A stretch of DNA of 64,000 nucleotides from NCBI GenBank assembly GCA_006212045.1, contig PZPK01000003.1:62001-126000 (forward strand). Direction: 5' to 3'. Numbering within the stretch: position 1 is the first letter of the stretch; each line of letters starts with the position of its first letter. Below are positions 36,277 to 45,839 of the stretch, piece by piece. The translations under genes were made by a program, and so were the position numbers. A model generated the notes under the pieces. That model was not told where the DNA came from and searched no databases. It worked only from the letters and a program-made list of their open reading frames with translations. The stretch comes from Oleiphilus sp. (GTDB taxonomy: Bacteria; Pseudomonadota; Gammaproteobacteria; Pseudomonadales; Oleiphilaceae).

Positions 36277-37104
36277 TTATTTTCGGATGGGGGGCATAAG
36301 GACGATGCTTTTCTCAAGCCGGCTTCTAAGCTTTTCAATTGATCCGTCCTTGTACATGGCATAAAGCCGGGCGCTGAGTTTTTCGATCCATTGCGTGGAG
36401 ACTGAAGAGTGGCATCCGATCGCGCGCAGGGTGGTGAAAAAATCGAATGCCGACGGCCCGAGTTTGATTCCGCTTGTTTGTGCCGTATAGGCCGCTGTCA
36501 GGTGATCTGAAGCCCAGACGTCGATGCGGTCAAATTGAAGTTTATACGCGTTGGCATCGCCCTGTGAGGCGCTGTCTACTTCGTAACCCAGGCTGCGAAG
36601 ATATTCTCCGGTCGCGCTTCCCAAATGACTGCCAATGCGCAGTTGTTTGGCATCAACCAGCGCCTCAAGCTTCTTCTCGACCGGTCGCCCGGCCAAAGGG
36701 TAGAGGCCAGAGCGTGAGATTAATATTGGGCTGATCCAGTTAAACTGGACTTCGCGCTCTTGATTGCGTTCGATCGGATAAACGCAGGTGTTCGGTGTTT
36801 GGCTGGCATAAATGATTGCACGTTTGGGCGGTAGTAACTTTAACTGATAGCTGACTCCTGTGCTGTTCAGCAGTTCGTCGACGATTGCCGTGGCGAGACC
36901 TCTAACCTCACCCGTTGGCGCGGTATCTGACTGGAACACGTATGGCGGCTCAATGAAGGAGACCAATTCCAGGTCCAGTAATTGTTTACCCTTGGCGTGG
37001 GCTGTGGTTACAATGCCGCCGAGTAACAGGGTGCGGGTGAGGGTGCCGAAGACATGGCATAAGCCTCGGTTCAACCGGACTGCAAACTCACTAATTCCAG
37101 ACAC
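36277..37104 (-). CDS. Periplasmic amino-acid-type substrate-binding protein (SBP_bac_3-like)
   Basis: A 275-residue exported protein with a long signal peptide (residues 1-37, ending TAHA). The mature part has the PBPb-type layout: LELVSFIEPPYVFQ near the start, a mid-region FNWISPILIS, and KQLRIGSHLGSATGEYLRSLGY for the second lobe. No permease or ATPase lies beside it. Its start overlaps the end of the upstream GlpV-like gene by 14 bp, which implies translational coupling. Members not linked to transporters are sometimes sensory. Ligand unknown. Confidence 0.78.
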   Translation of the reverse strand: MSGISEFAVRLNRGLCHVFGTLTRTLLLGGIVTTAHAKGKQLLDLELVSFIEPPYVFQSDTAPTGEVRGLATAIVDELLNSTGVSYQLKLLPPKRAIIYASQTPNTCVYPIERNQEREVQFNWISPILISRSGLYPLAGRPVEKKLEALVDAKQLRIGSHLGSATGEYLRSLGYEVDSASQGDANAYKLQFDRIDVWASDHLTAAYTAQTSGIKLGPSAFDFFTTLRAIGCHSSVSTQWIEKLSARLYAMYKDGSIEKLRSRLEKSIVLMPPIRK

Positions 37105-38860
37105 GAATTGCCTCCTCGTAATCGAGCGTCTCTGGCGCCTGTTGATCTGTCAGTGCTTTTCGGGGAGCCCCAGGTTGGTTGAGCCAATAGTCTGCGCCTT
37201 TAATCGGACCCAATGCGGGCGCACATGCGTGGTCATTACTGCGCGAAATTTCATCCAGAGCATTGTCAAAAGACCGGGCCATGGCCTGCATTGCGTCTGC
37301 CGCAGAACGCTGGCCATTGACGACCTCTCCAACGTACTGCCACCAATAGTTGGATAAGCGCGTGTAGTCGGGGACGTTGGTACCTGTCGGCGTCCAGAGG
37401 TGTTTGCCACGGCTTCGATAAAATTCGACCAGCCCCCCCAGGTAGGGTGCCTTGTCTGTAAAAGTTTGGGATTCAATATCGGAGTGTCTGATTGGAGTCA
37501 GTCCCACCAGTGACTTTTTGAGTGAGACGGTTTTTGAAACTAGAAACTGCGCATATAGCCAGGCCGCTTTCATGCGCTCTGGAGGCGTGCTTTTCAGAAA
37601 GGTCCATGAGCCGGCATCCTGATAACCCAGCTTCATTCCATTCTGCCAGTAAGCGCCTTTCGGGCTCGGTGCCATCCGCCATTTTGGTTTTCCAGAGCCG
37701 TCGACGATGGGTGTGTCAGGTTTGGTCAGTGCGGCCGTGAAGGCGGTGTACCACCAGATTTGCTGGGCAATGTTTCCTTTCACCAGCCAGTTACCGGCTT
37801 CGGTGAAGTTCATGTTTTTTGCATCGGGGGGCGCATACCTTTCGAGCCAGTCAGCATACTTTTCTACGGCATAGATAGCGGCCGGGCTATCCAATGCTCC
37901 TCCGCGAGCGACGCTTGCACCAACCGGCTTGCAGTCTTCAACCCGTATGCCCCATTCGTCTACCGGGTTGCCATTGGGCAGGCCTTTATCTCCAGTGCCT
38001 GCCAGGGAAAGCCATGCATCGGATATACGCCAGCCCAGTGAGGGGTCGCGCTTTCCATAATCCATATGACCCCAGACGCGCTGTCCATCGATCATCTTCA
38101 CGTGAATGCTGAAGAATTCGGCAATGTCTTCATATGCCGCCCAGTTTTGCGGGACCCCGAGTTCATAACCATAACGTTTTTTGAACCGGGCTCTTAGGTC
38201 GGGTCGCTCAAACCAATCAGCACGATACCAATAAAGATTGGCAAATTGCTGGTCAGGCAGTTGATACAAATGACCGTCCGGCCCCTTGGTGAATTCAAGT
38301 CCGATAAAGTCTTCCAGGTCCAGTGTCGGTAGGGTGACATCTGCGCCTTCATTCTTCATAAATATGTCTAGCTGGATCGCCTGATTGGTTCTGAAATGAA
38401 AGCCAATCAGGTCACTGTCATTGATGTATCCGTCATAAAGATTTTGACCGGTCGCAAGTTGTGCCTGTAATTTTTTGATGACATCGTCTTCGCCTGTAAT
38501 CTCGTGTACGACGTGAATGCCCGTAAGCTTGTAAAATGCTTTTGCGAGGATGTTGGCTTCATAAAAGTGCGTGTCTATACGCTCCGAAACAACCCGGATG
38601 GTCATGCCGCTGTAGGGCTTGGAGCTGTTGGCAAACCAGGCAAGCTCTGCAAGTTGTTGTTGTTGCGAAAGCGTCGATGGCTGGAACTCATCTTTGATCA
38701 AGTGTTCGGCAATGGTTCTTGTTTTGTCATCGGACCAGAGAATAGGGCTGTGGTTGTTGGCGGCCAGGGTTGTCTCGGACATGGGGAGAAATAACAGGCA
38801 CAGGCTTGCAAATGCGATAAGGCATTTCCTGATTTCGACTGAAAAAAATAAGTTATTAAT
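37091..38860 (-). CDS. GlpV-like ABC transporter substrate-binding protein with a non-standard start
   Basis: A family 1 solute-binding protein closely resembling the glycerol-binding GlpV of alpha-proteobacteria (FQPSTLSQQQQLAELAWF, GQNLYDGYINDSDLIGFHFR, MDYGKRDPSLGWRISDAWLS, TPTGTNVPDY). The longest ATG frame begins at 38782 and lacks a signal peptide, yet the in-frame codons upstream spell one: RKCLIAFASLCLLFLP then ETTLAA. No ATG, GTG or TTG lies before the in-frame stop (TAG at 38879-38881). The best candidates are ATT at 38860, with AAGAGG nine bases upstream, and ATC at 38833. I give the ATT start, for 589 residues. No permease genes are nearby, so the partner transporter is elsewhere or absent. 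Confidence 0.75.
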   Translation of the reverse strand: MNNLFFSVEIRKCLIAFASLCLLFLPMSETTLAANNHSPILWSDDKTRTIAEHLIKDEFQPSTLSQQQQLAELAWFANSSKPYSGMTIRVVSERIDTHFYEANILAKAFYKLTGIHVVHEITGEDDVIKKLQAQLATGQNLYDGYINDSDLIGFHFRTNQAIQLDIFMKNEGADVTLPTLDLEDFIGLEFTKGPDGHLYQLPDQQFANLYWYRADWFERPDLRARFKKRYGYELGVPQNWAAYEDIAEFFSIHVKMIDGQRVWGHMDYGKRDPSLGWRISDAWLSLAGTGDKGLPNGNPVDEWGIRVEDCKPVGASVARGGALDSPAAIYAVEKYADWLERYAPPDAKNMNFTEAGNWLVKGNIAQQIWWYTAFTAALTKPDTPIVDGSGKPKWRMAPSPKGAYWQNGMKLGYQDAGSWTFLKSTPPERMKAAWLYAQFLVSKTVSLKKSLVGLTPIRHSDIESQTFTDKAPYLGGLVEFYRSRGKHLWTPTGTNVPDYTRLSNYWWQYVGEVVNGQRSAADAMQAMARSFDNALDEISRSNDHACAPALGPIKGADYWLNQPGAPRKALTDQQAPETLDYEEAIRVWN

Positions 38861-38987
38861 AACGGCTGGCCTCTTGTGCTACTGCTAATTTCGGATGCAG
38901 GTTCTTTCCTTAAGTATAGGCATGGTCGCCAAGGCTGCACGAATTCTTTTGTTTAAATTACCTATTCTTGTTGTAATAAAAAGCCGC

Positions 38988-39016
38988 TTAAAATCAATGT
39001 CTTGCTAAACTATACT
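38988..39016 (+). promoter_or_regulatory. Sigma70-like promoter candidate for the HDOD-GAF gene
   Basis: TTAAAA (38988-38993) and TATACT (39011-39016) are spaced 17 bp. The leader would be about 130 bases and includes a GGGAG/CTCCC stem at 39099-39120 just before the TTG start. Confidence 0.4.
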
Positions 39017-39153
39017 TAGAGGGGCTTCTAAAGAGTATTTCTGGTTCTGTAGTGTCCTGAAATCTGGAAGCCGGTAAATGAGCCTGTGAGGTCAAACAGG
39101 GAGTTCAGGTAAAAGCTCCCGATATACAATTACAAAAAAAGAGGTAAGAATCT

Positions 39154-40626
39154 TTGAAAGGTTTAAATGGCTGGTTACGAAATCTAGAAAGCAATCAGTC
39201 TGCAGTATTGGCAACACTTCTCAAGGAACTGGAGCGCCTAACGGCCTCGGAAGAAAGCTCGGGGATGGATGTTGGCGAAGTCATTCTAAAGGATGCCAAT
39301 CTGACATCCAATATCATTCGGGTTGGCAATTCGGTCATGTTCAACAGCAGTAATATACCCGTGACCACGATTAGCCGGGCGATTTTAAATATCGGATTTG
39401 ATCAGCTGCGTTCTATCTGTATCTCTATCAAGGTGTTGGAAAGTGTTCTGAATGACAACCCCTCTGATCTCTTGCTGTCTCGTTTGGCGACGACCCTGCA
39501 TGCCGCTGCGCAGGCTAAAGCGCTGGTAATTGAACAATCGCATTCGGTGCAGGAAGAGGTATACGTTGCAGCTCTGCTTTCCCAGTTAACCGAGCTTTTA
39601 ATACTGTCCTCCGAGGAAGAAGATGCCAAGGCGTTTTCCGGAAAGGTAAGCTCAGTCACCGAATCGGCAGAAAAAAATGCTGCTGCGGAGAAAACGCTCG
39701 GGGTGAGTTTGACGCGTTTGGGTAAAACGCTGATGAAACGCTGGCGCATCGAAGGCCTTGTGAATAAGGTTTTGCTCGATTTTCAAGAAAAAGATGACTT
39801 GCTTCAGGCTATTGATCTTGGGAGCGAAGTTGCCCGGACAGCCCTTTACGGTTGGAATTCGCCCAAGTTCAGAAAAACGCTCGAGAAAGTGGCGGAATTC
39901 AAGAATGTTGAGCCGGGAAATGTGCGCAAAACAATACGCCAAGTTGCTGAAGAGGCTGAGGAGGCAGTGAGTCAGTACGGCAACGTTGCGCTGGAAGGAA
40001 AGATTGTCCATGGCGAGGTTGTGGGTGCAGATGAGTCGGATGCGTCGTCAGCAAAAGGCAGTAGCCCCAATCGTGACAGTGTTGCGCCTTTAAAGCCCAA
40101 TCCGGAATTCCAACTCAAGGCTTTGCAGGAGTTAACGAAGATGCTGTCCGGCGAGTTTAATATTAATCGTATCTTCAAGACAAGCTTGCTGGGTATGAAC
40201 AAGGGCGTGGGTCTTGAGCGTTGTACCTTGGCGATTTTTGATAAAACACAGCTAAAGCTGGCGGCAAAATATGTTCAGGGTGAAGGGACGCGTCATTGGC
40301 TTGAATCTTTCGTGGTCAGTTATGCCCGAAGTGAAACCGGTTTTCTGTATCAAATTTTCAAACAGGACCGGATTGTTTGGGCTGGCAGCGATGAATTCAA
40401 ACAGTTCATGAACAATCTGCCGACCGAATACAAAGGGATCACGGGAGAGGATGACTTTTTTATTGCGCCTTTAAGCACTCAGGGCCGAAAAATAGGCATC
40501 GTTTATGCGGATATGGGTTATAGCAAAAGCGCCCTTTCTCCGGATTTGTTCGACGGTTTCAAGATGTTTATCCAGCAGATGCGAATGGCACTGGCGTTAT
40601 TGGCAGCGAAATCCAATCAGGCCTGA
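39154..40626 (+). CDS. HDOD and GAF domain signalling protein
   Basis: A 490-residue regulator. The first ~200 residues form an HDOD domain (ILKDANLTSNIIRVGNS, ISRAILNIGFDQLRSICIS), a relative of HD hydrolases that usually lacks catalytic residues and serves signalling. A Ser/Glu-rich linker is followed by a GAF domain (about 330-485). HDOD proteins are linked to c-di-GMP and two-component pathways in gammaproteobacteria, but no ligand can be read here. The start is TTG at 39154 with AGAGGTAAG upstream; no nearby ATG fits. It stops seven bases from the convergent mltD stop and is divergent from the GlpV-like gene. Confidence 0.83.
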   Translation: MKGLNGWLRNLESNQSAVLATLLKELERLTASEESSGMDVGEVILKDANLTSNIIRVGNSVMFNSSNIPVTTISRAILNIGFDQLRSICISIKVLESVLNDNPSDLLLSRLATTLHAAAQAKALVIEQSHSVQEEVYVAALLSQLTELLILSSEEEDAKAFSGKVSSVTESAEKNAAAEKTLGVSLTRLGKTLMKRWRIEGLVNKVLLDFQEKDDLLQAIDLGSEVARTALYGWNSPKFRKTLEKVAEFKNVEPGNVRKTIRQVAEEAEEAVSQYGNVALEGKIVHGEVVGADESDASSAKGSSPNRDSVAPLKPNPEFQLKALQELTKMLSGEFNINRIFKTSLLGMNKGVGLERCTLAIFDKTQLKLAAKYVQGEGTRHWLESFVVSYARSETGFLYQIFKQDRIVWAGSDEFKQFMNNLPTEYKGITGEDDFFIAPLSTQGRKIGIVYADMGYSKSALSPDLFDGFKMFIQQMRMALALLAAKSNQA

Positions 40627-40633
40627 TGCTGAT

Positions 40634-42448
40634 TCAACTTTGCGTAATGTCGACGAATATCGTGATTTTTTGACCGGGTTGCAGGTATTTTGACCGGTCA
40701 ATATTGTTCCACGCGATCAACTCTTTGATAGTGACACCAAATTTGCTGGCGATTCTGGCCAAAGAATCACCTTTGCGAACGCGATAGCCGACTCGCCGAA
40801 TCATTTTTCGTTCATTGCCCAGCGCTGGCAGTTCCTCACTGGCTTGATATCCCGGAGCTTTGGAGTAGATCAACAGCTCTTTACCTGGTTTTAGGACGTC
40901 TGTTGGTGCCATGCCATTCCACTTGGCGAGAGTTCGCATGCCCACTTTGTGCTTTAAAGAAAGCTCCCAAATGGTATCGCCGGGCTGGACGGTGTAACGT
41001 ATTTTCCGGCTGCCAGCCGGGACCTTCAGGTTCTCCTGTTTTCGCTCCAGTCTGTTTTGCGAGCTGAGTTCGTAATAGGTCTTGCCTTTGCTGGAAACGG
41101 GAATTAATAGTTTCTGACCAACCTTGATTTGATTTGAGCGCAAGCGATTCACCTGTCGGATCAGCTTGGGTGTGGTATGGAACAGGCGGGCAATGCGGAT
41201 CAGGGAATCACCGCGTTTGACGGCATAGCGATTCCAGGTCAGGCGGTTTTCCCTGGGCAGCGCGGCGAGGCCCTGTTTAAACCTTTCGGCCCTGTCCAGC
41301 GGAATGAGCAGGCGATGCGGTCCGTCCGGATCTGTGGCCCATTGATTGAAGCCCGGATTGAAACGATAAAGCTCTGTGATTTCGATATCTGCCAGATTGG
41401 CTGCCTGTGCCAGGTCCAGCTGAGAGTCTAGCTTCACGACTTCAAAAACGGGCTTGTCCGGTATTGGGGGTAGAGTGATCTCAAAATCCCCGGGTTTTGC
41501 GACCAGCATGGAAATTGCCAAAAGTTTTGGCACATAGGCACGCGTTTCCCGTGGTAATTTCAGTGACCAGAAATCTGTATTCTTTCCGAGTTTTCGGTTG
41601 TTGCGAATGGCCCGGTTAACTCTCCCTGAACCTGTGTTGTATGACGCAAGCGCATGCAACCAGTTACCATCGAATCGTTCGTTGAGTGAAGAGAGATAGC
41701 GGATGGCGGCATCGGTAGAGGCCAGAACATCCCTGCGACCGTCATACCACCAGTTTTGATGCAGGCCGTACATTTTTCCAGTGCCGGGAATAAACTGCCA
41801 AAGGCCCGAGGCGCGGCCATGACTGTAGGCAAAGGGATCAAATGCGCTTTCTACCACCGGCAGAAGCGCGAGTTCCATTGGAAGCCCTCTCGAATCTATT
41901 TCCTCTACGATATGGTAGAGATAGGGGGCGGCCCTGTTGAAGGTCCTTTCGATGTAGGCCGGGTTGCGCGCATACCAGTCTAGCTGCACCTTTATTCGGG
42001 GGTTCATTTGTGTCAGGTCGAGTTGGAATCCTTGTCTGATCCGGTCCCATATTAGAGGTGCGTTCGCAGGCGCTGATTCGATCTGTCGTTGCTCCCCCGA
42101 TTGGGTTATCGCGGCTGGTCGGTAGGGCGTGTCGACTTCAATTCTGACGGGCGGACTGTCGAGCGCTTCGCGTTTCAGAGTGCCTAGGTAAAGCGTATCG
42201 ACAAACGAGGAAGAGGAGAGACTGGTATCCTCTGTTTTCAGGGCACACAGTAAGCTGCCGGTGGTATTGCTTTCCGTTGCCAGCCCCTCGCTATCAACTG
42301 ATCGCTCAGGTGTTTCTCCGGGTTTCGGGTATTGCGTGTCTCGCTGGAAAGAAGTCTCAATGAAATCTGGTATTGTCTGGCCGAGTTTTTCCAGTGAAGC
42401 ACAGGCGGCGAGATTGAAAACGAGCAAGAAAGACAGAACGAAACGCAT
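40634..42448 (-). CDS. mltD: Membrane-bound lytic murein transglycosylase D
   Basis: Lytic transglycosylase that cleaves peptidoglycan glycan strands. The 604-residue precursor has lipobox LAAC (Cys16). An SLT domain follows with catalytic Glu200 in VVESAFDPFAYSHGRASGLWQFIPGTG and ASYNTGSGRVNRAI later. Three LysM modules lie at about 408-450, 484-528 and 553-600, two of them sharing GDSL/GDTIWELS-type openings. Residue +2 is Ala, suggesting outer-membrane sorting. The gene is convergent with the HDOD-GAF gene, stops seven bases apart, and lies upstream of gloB by 115 bp on the same strand. Confidence 0.96.
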   Translation of the reverse strand: MRFVLSFLLVFNLAACASLEKLGQTIPDFIETSFQRDTQYPKPGETPERSVDSEGLATESNTTGSLLCALKTEDTSLSSSSFVDTLYLGTLKREALDSPPVRIEVDTPYRPAAITQSGEQRQIESAPANAPLIWDRIRQGFQLDLTQMNPRIKVQLDWYARNPAYIERTFNRAAPYLYHIVEEIDSRGLPMELALLPVVESAFDPFAYSHGRASGLWQFIPGTGKMYGLHQNWWYDGRRDVLASTDAAIRYLSSLNERFDGNWLHALASYNTGSGRVNRAIRNNRKLGKNTDFWSLKLPRETRAYVPKLLAISMLVAKPGDFEITLPPIPDKPVFEVVKLDSQLDLAQAANLADIEITELYRFNPGFNQWATDPDGPHRLLIPLDRAERFKQGLAALPRENRLTWNRYAVKRGDSLIRIARLFHTTPKLIRQVNRLRSNQIKVGQKLLIPVSSKGKTYYELSSQNRLERKQENLKVPAGSRKIRYTVQPGDTIWELSLKHKVGMRTLAKWNGMAPTDVLKPGKELLIYSKAPGYQASEELPALGNERKMIRRVGYRVRKGDSLARIASKFGVTIKELIAWNNIDRSKYLQPGQKITIFVDITQS

Positions 42449-42563
42449 AAAGGCAGGTGGGTTTTGCTAAATCTGAAAACAACGGAGTTCAGTCTAGGAA
42501 GTATGTGTGGATCGGTCAATCATTCTGCGTCGGAGGGCGATTAAACTTAGTCCATCTACTGGG

Positions 42564-43352
42564 TTAAAAGTGATCTTTTGCTTTACGTATGCTCGCGAAT
42601 ACCTCGTCGTGACTCAGTGGGGCCGTGCTGTCAATGGATCGGCGCGCGAAATCATGTACTGATGGCTTTTCCCAGCGCAGAAAAGGATTAATTTTTGATT
42701 CGGTGCGCAAATCGCTTGGAAGTGTCGGCAGATTGGCTGCGCGTTTGTCTTTGCATTGTTGCTGGTAAAAGAGTGTGTCCTCGTTGTCCGGTTCTACCTG
42801 TAAGGCGAATTCGAGATTAGCCAGCGTGTATTCATGGGCAGGATATATCTGCGTGTTGTCCGGTAAACTTGCGATGCGCTCCAGAGAGCTTCGCATTTGC
42901 GCCGGGGTGCCTTCAAACAGGCGGCCGCAGCCCCCGGAAAATAGTGTGTCTCCACAGAATAACCAGGGCGTTTGGTGGGCTTCCTGAGAAGGTGAAAAAA
43001 ATGCAATATGGTCCAGTGTGTGCCCGGGTACGGTCAGGACCTCCCACTTGCATCCCAGTCGTTCGAACTGCTCCTGGTCTGACAATGTGTGTGTTACGCC
43101 TTTAAATGCCGCGTTTGAATAGCCATACACGGGGAGGTCGAAAGTCTCTTTCAGTGTCGCCAGACCGCCAATATGATCCGGGTGGTGGTGCGTGATAAAC
43201 AGCGCATCAAGTAACAAGTCCTCCGCTTCAAGATGGGCAAGTACAGGTCGGGCATCTCCGGGGTCGACAATAACGGCCTTGCGCGAATGCGCATTGAATA
43301 TGCACCAGATGTAATTATCATGAAATGCGTGAATGGGTGAAATTTTTAGCAT
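42564..43352 (-). CDS. gloB: Hydroxyacylglutathione hydrolase (glyoxalase II)
   Basis: Metallo-beta-lactamase fold enzyme that hydrolyses S-D-lactoylglutathione, the second step of methylglyoxal detoxification. The 262-residue protein has the dinuclear metal motif THHHPDHIGG (54-63), the later VPGHTLDH and CGDTLFSGGCGRLFEG, and the C-terminal glutathione-site segment (SDLRTESKINPFLRW). It is divergent from a methyltransferase gene, with rnhA and dnaQ beyond it, an arrangement that is common in gammaproteobacteria. Confidence 0.96.
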   Translation of the reverse strand: MLKISPIHAFHDNYIWCIFNAHSRKAVIVDPGDARPVLAHLEAEDLLLDALFITHHHPDHIGGLATLKETFDLPVYGYSNAAFKGVTHTLSDQEQFERLGCKWEVLTVPGHTLDHIAFFSPSQEAHQTPWLFCGDTLFSGGCGRLFEGTPAQMRSSLERIASLPDNTQIYPAHEYTLANLEFALQVEPDNEDTLFYQQQCKDKRAANLPTLPSDLRTESKINPFLRWEKPSVHDFARRSIDSTAPLSHDEVFASIRKAKDHF

Positions 43353-43420
43353 ACTATTAGCGCTCTTGAGGGCGGTGGTTGCATTGTCTGTGCGCTGACT
43401 GCCGTGCCGCGCGACATTTG

Positions 43421-44236
43421 ATGTTCCAAGTCTATCTTAACGCTACAGGACCATGTGAGCCAGTGACTGATCGTTTTAAAGAAACTGATTTTTTGCAAGT
43501 CAAAGGGGATTTGGAACTCTGGTTCCAGACCGGGCTCGGGCGGTCCTTGCTGGCCAGTCAGCGGGCCAGTATCGAAACGGCGATTGCCGGCTGTTATGGC
43601 TTTCATCAGGCAGAAATTGGAGTGTCACACCGTGTTCCGGTTGGTAATCATAGTCAGTTAGGGCACCGTTTTTACGTGTTGTCTGGCTGGGAACCTGACC
43701 TGCCAGAGAACAGTGTTATTTCTAGGTCTGAAGAAATTGCGCTCGAGCATGATATTGCCGACCTGGTGATCTTACATCATGCACTGGATTTCTCTTCGGC
43801 GCCTCACCAGACCTTGAGGGAGGCCTCGCGGATACTCAAGCCCTCAGGTCATTTGGTGATAGTCGGGTTTAACCCAGTGAGTTCCTGGGGCCTGCGCCGT
43901 TTGCTGACCCCCGGTTCAAGGGCCTACGGCCCTTGGGGTTGCCGCTTTATTTCCGGCAGCCGGGTTGAGGACTGGTTGAGTCTGCTAGATTTTAAAGTGG
44001 GTGCCTTGAACTACCATTTCTATGCACTGCCGTTTAATCAGCAGCGGTTTATCAATCGTTTCAGTAGTATGGATAATATTCTGAATGCGAAAGTTCCCCT
44101 GGGGGCCTATTACCTGATCATGGCGCAAAAACAGGTGGGTCAGAGGGTCAAACCGGCCTCTGTGTGGCGCAAAAAAGCGAAGGTGGTTGGATTGCCGGTT
44201 GCCAACAGGGTCAATCGTTCTGACCTCGATCATTAG
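43421..44236 (+). CDS. Class I SAM-dependent methyltransferase
   Basis: A 271-residue methyltransferase-like protein found next to gloB/rnhA in many gammaproteobacteria. The clearest region is [40 protein letters not shown], corresponding to the central Rossmann motifs. The glycine-rich SAM motif I is hard to see and may be degenerate. The ATG at 43421 is used; a TTG at 43379 would extend it by 14 residues. Substrate unknown. It lies 68 bp from the divergent gloB start and 29 bp before rnhA. Confidence 0.82.
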   Translation: MFQVYLNATGPCEPVTDRFKETDFLQVKGDLELWFQTGLGRSLLASQRASIETAIAGCYGFHQAEIGVSHRVPVGNHSQLGHRFYVLSGWEPDLPENSVISRSEEIALEHDIADLVILHHALDFSSAPHQTLREASRILKPSGHLVIVGFNPVSSWGLRRLLTPGSRAYGPWGCRFISGSRVEDWLSLLDFKVGALNYHFYALPFNQQRFINRFSSMDNILNAKVPLGAYYLIMAQKQVGQRVKPASVWRKKAKVVGLPVANRVNRSDLDH

Positions 44237-44265
44237 TCTGTAATATTTGTCTGAGAGAAATTCAT

Positions 44266-44700
44266 TTGGCGGTTGTAGAAATTTATACCGATGGTGCCTG
44301 CAAGGGGAATCCGGGGCCGGGAGGCTGGGGGGCTTTACTGTTGTGCGGCGCGCATCAGAAAGAGTTGTTTGGTGGTGAGGCCAATACCACCAATAATCGT
44401 ATGGAATTGCTGGCTGCGATTAGCGCTTTGGAGGCGCTGACGCGACGTTCAGAGGTACGCCTGATTACCGATTCCCAGTACGTCAAGAATGGCATTCAGT
44501 CCTGGATCCAGAACTGGAAGCGCAATGGCTGGAAAACTTCGGCAAGGAAAGCGGTCAAAAATGCAGATCTTTGGAAGCGACTTGATAGCGCCGTGTCGCA
44601 GCATCAGGTTGAGTGGGTCTGGGTTAAAGGCCATAGCGGTAATCCGGGTAATGAAAAGGCCGATGAGTTGGCAAACAGGGGCGCCGAAAGTGTCGCTTGA
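44266..44700 (+). CDS. rnhA: Ribonuclease HI
   Basis: Cleaves RNA in RNA-DNA hybrids. The 144 residues contain the catalytic acids in [16 protein letters not shown] (Asp), [12 protein letters not shown] (Glu), LITDSQYV (Asp) and [13 protein letters not shown] (Asp), with the conserved [11 protein letters not shown]. The reading frame starts at TTG (44266); no ATG or GTG lies in frame nearby, and family proteins begin here. It is followed by dnaQ 54 bp downstream, both in the same direction, unlike E. coli, where they are divergent. Confidence 0.96.
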   Translation: MAVVEIYTDGACKGNPGPGGWGALLLCGAHQKELFGGEANTTNNRMELLAAISALEALTRRSEVRLITDSQYVKNGIQSWIQNWKRNGWKTSARKAVKNADLWKRLDSAVSQHQVEWVWVKGHSGNPGNEKADELANRGAESVA

Positions 44701-44754
44701 AGACCGTATGGCATCGTCATTGATAAGTTATTACCAGCAGAAAGGTAGAGCATT

Positions 44755-45471
44755 TTGAGGCAGGTTGTTCTCGATACAGAAACGACAGGTATTGACCCCC
44801 GGCAGGGGCATCGAATTATTGAAATTGGTTGCGTGGAGCTGATGGACAGGAAGCTCACCGGAAATCACTATCATGTCTACATCAATCCGGAGCGCGTTGT
44901 TGAGGAAGAGGCAATTAGCGTTCATGGACTGGATAATGCTTTTCTGGCAGACAAGCCCAGATTCGCTGAAATAGCAGAGGGGTTTAAGGCTTACATAGAA
45001 GGCGCTGAGCTGGTTATCCACAACGCCGCGTTTGATGTCGGTTTCATTGACCACGAATTTAAGTTGTTGAACAAGCATGCCCCGCCGGTTTCTTCTTATT
45101 GCTCGGTGCTGGATACACTCGCCATGGCGCGAGAAAAACATCCCGGGCAGAAAAATAATCTGGATGCTTTGTGCAAGCGCTACGGGATTGATAATTCACA
45201 TAGGGAATTGCATGGAGCTTTGCTTGATGCGGAAATTCTGGCGGATGTGTATTTACTACTCAGCGGCGGGCAAACGGCCCTTGATTTAACCGCAGAAGGC
45301 CAGAATGCGAGCGGGGTGTCGGGTGTCAGAAGGCTCGCTTCAGGAACTCCGCTGAAGATTGTAAGGGCAAGCGAAGAAGAATTGCAGCAGCACCAAAGTT
45401 ATCTTGATGGCCTCGTAAAATCCTCCGGTAGTGCGATGTGGAATGAGGTCGGAACCGAATCGCAGAATTAA
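44755..45471 (+). CDS. dnaQ: DNA polymerase III epsilon subunit (3'-5' exonuclease)
   Basis: Proofreading subunit of the replicative polymerase. The 238-residue protein has Exo I VLDTETTGIDP, Exo II HNAAFDVGFIDHEF and Exo III ELHGALLDAEILADVYLL, then a C-terminal polymerase-binding tail. The start is forced to TTG at 44755, because an in-frame TAG lies nine bases upstream (only ATT and AGC between). It is preceded by GAAAGGTAGAG. It lies directly after rnhA and reads the same way. Confidence 0.96.
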   Translation: MRQVVLDTETTGIDPRQGHRIIEIGCVELMDRKLTGNHYHVYINPERVVEEEAISVHGLDNAFLADKPRFAEIAEGFKAYIEGAELVIHNAAFDVGFIDHEFKLLNKHAPPVSSYCSVLDTLAMAREKHPGQKNNLDALCKRYGIDNSHRELHGALLDAEILADVYLLLSGGQTALDLTAEGQNASGVSGVRRLASGTPLKIVRASEEELQQHQSYLDGLVKSSGSAMWNEVGTESQN

Positions 45472-45839
45472 TTTTGCTCCATGCAAGGCTGTGTTCTTGG
45501 CGCAAAACCTGTTACGCCGTGTCCTTGGTGTTTAACAATTGCCTCACTCGGGAGCACTGAGTCACATAGCCGATTCGGAGGTTGTTCCGAATGTAGTGAT
45601 ATGTAGTATTTCTTTGCCGTAGCTGTCGTCGATCTGCCTTTGGCTTGAGAAGCAGGAAAAATGTGTTATAAATTAACTAATAAAGTGATTTTTTTTAAGC
45701 ACTTTGGCATTCCTGCTGCAGTCATTTACATTTGCCCGCACGCTGGCCTGTAAGACAGGATTCTACACTCCCTCTTTACGTTCTTCGTCCATGGGCGAGA
45801 GATGAGGGCAAATACAAGAGATGTCCGGACTCATACTCT
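45472..45839. other. Intergenic region upstream of fimL
   Basis: A 368-bp spacer. Its first half is featureless to me; no tRNA was found in it, although dnaQ is followed by a tRNA gene in E. coli. Its second half holds an AT-rich block and a good promoter candidate (45645-45672). Confidence 0.5.
45645..45672 (+). promoter_or_regulatory. Sigma70-like promoter candidate upstream of fimL
   Basis: TTGAGA (45645-45650) and TATAAA (45667-45672) are spaced 16 bp, in an AT-rich stretch. The leader before the ATG at 45840 would be about 160 bases. Confidence 0.4.

Noticed and set aside
45472-45839. tRNA gene after dnaQ, as in E. coli
   Set aside because: No cloverleaf, no GGTTCGAATCC-like arm and no CCA end could be found.
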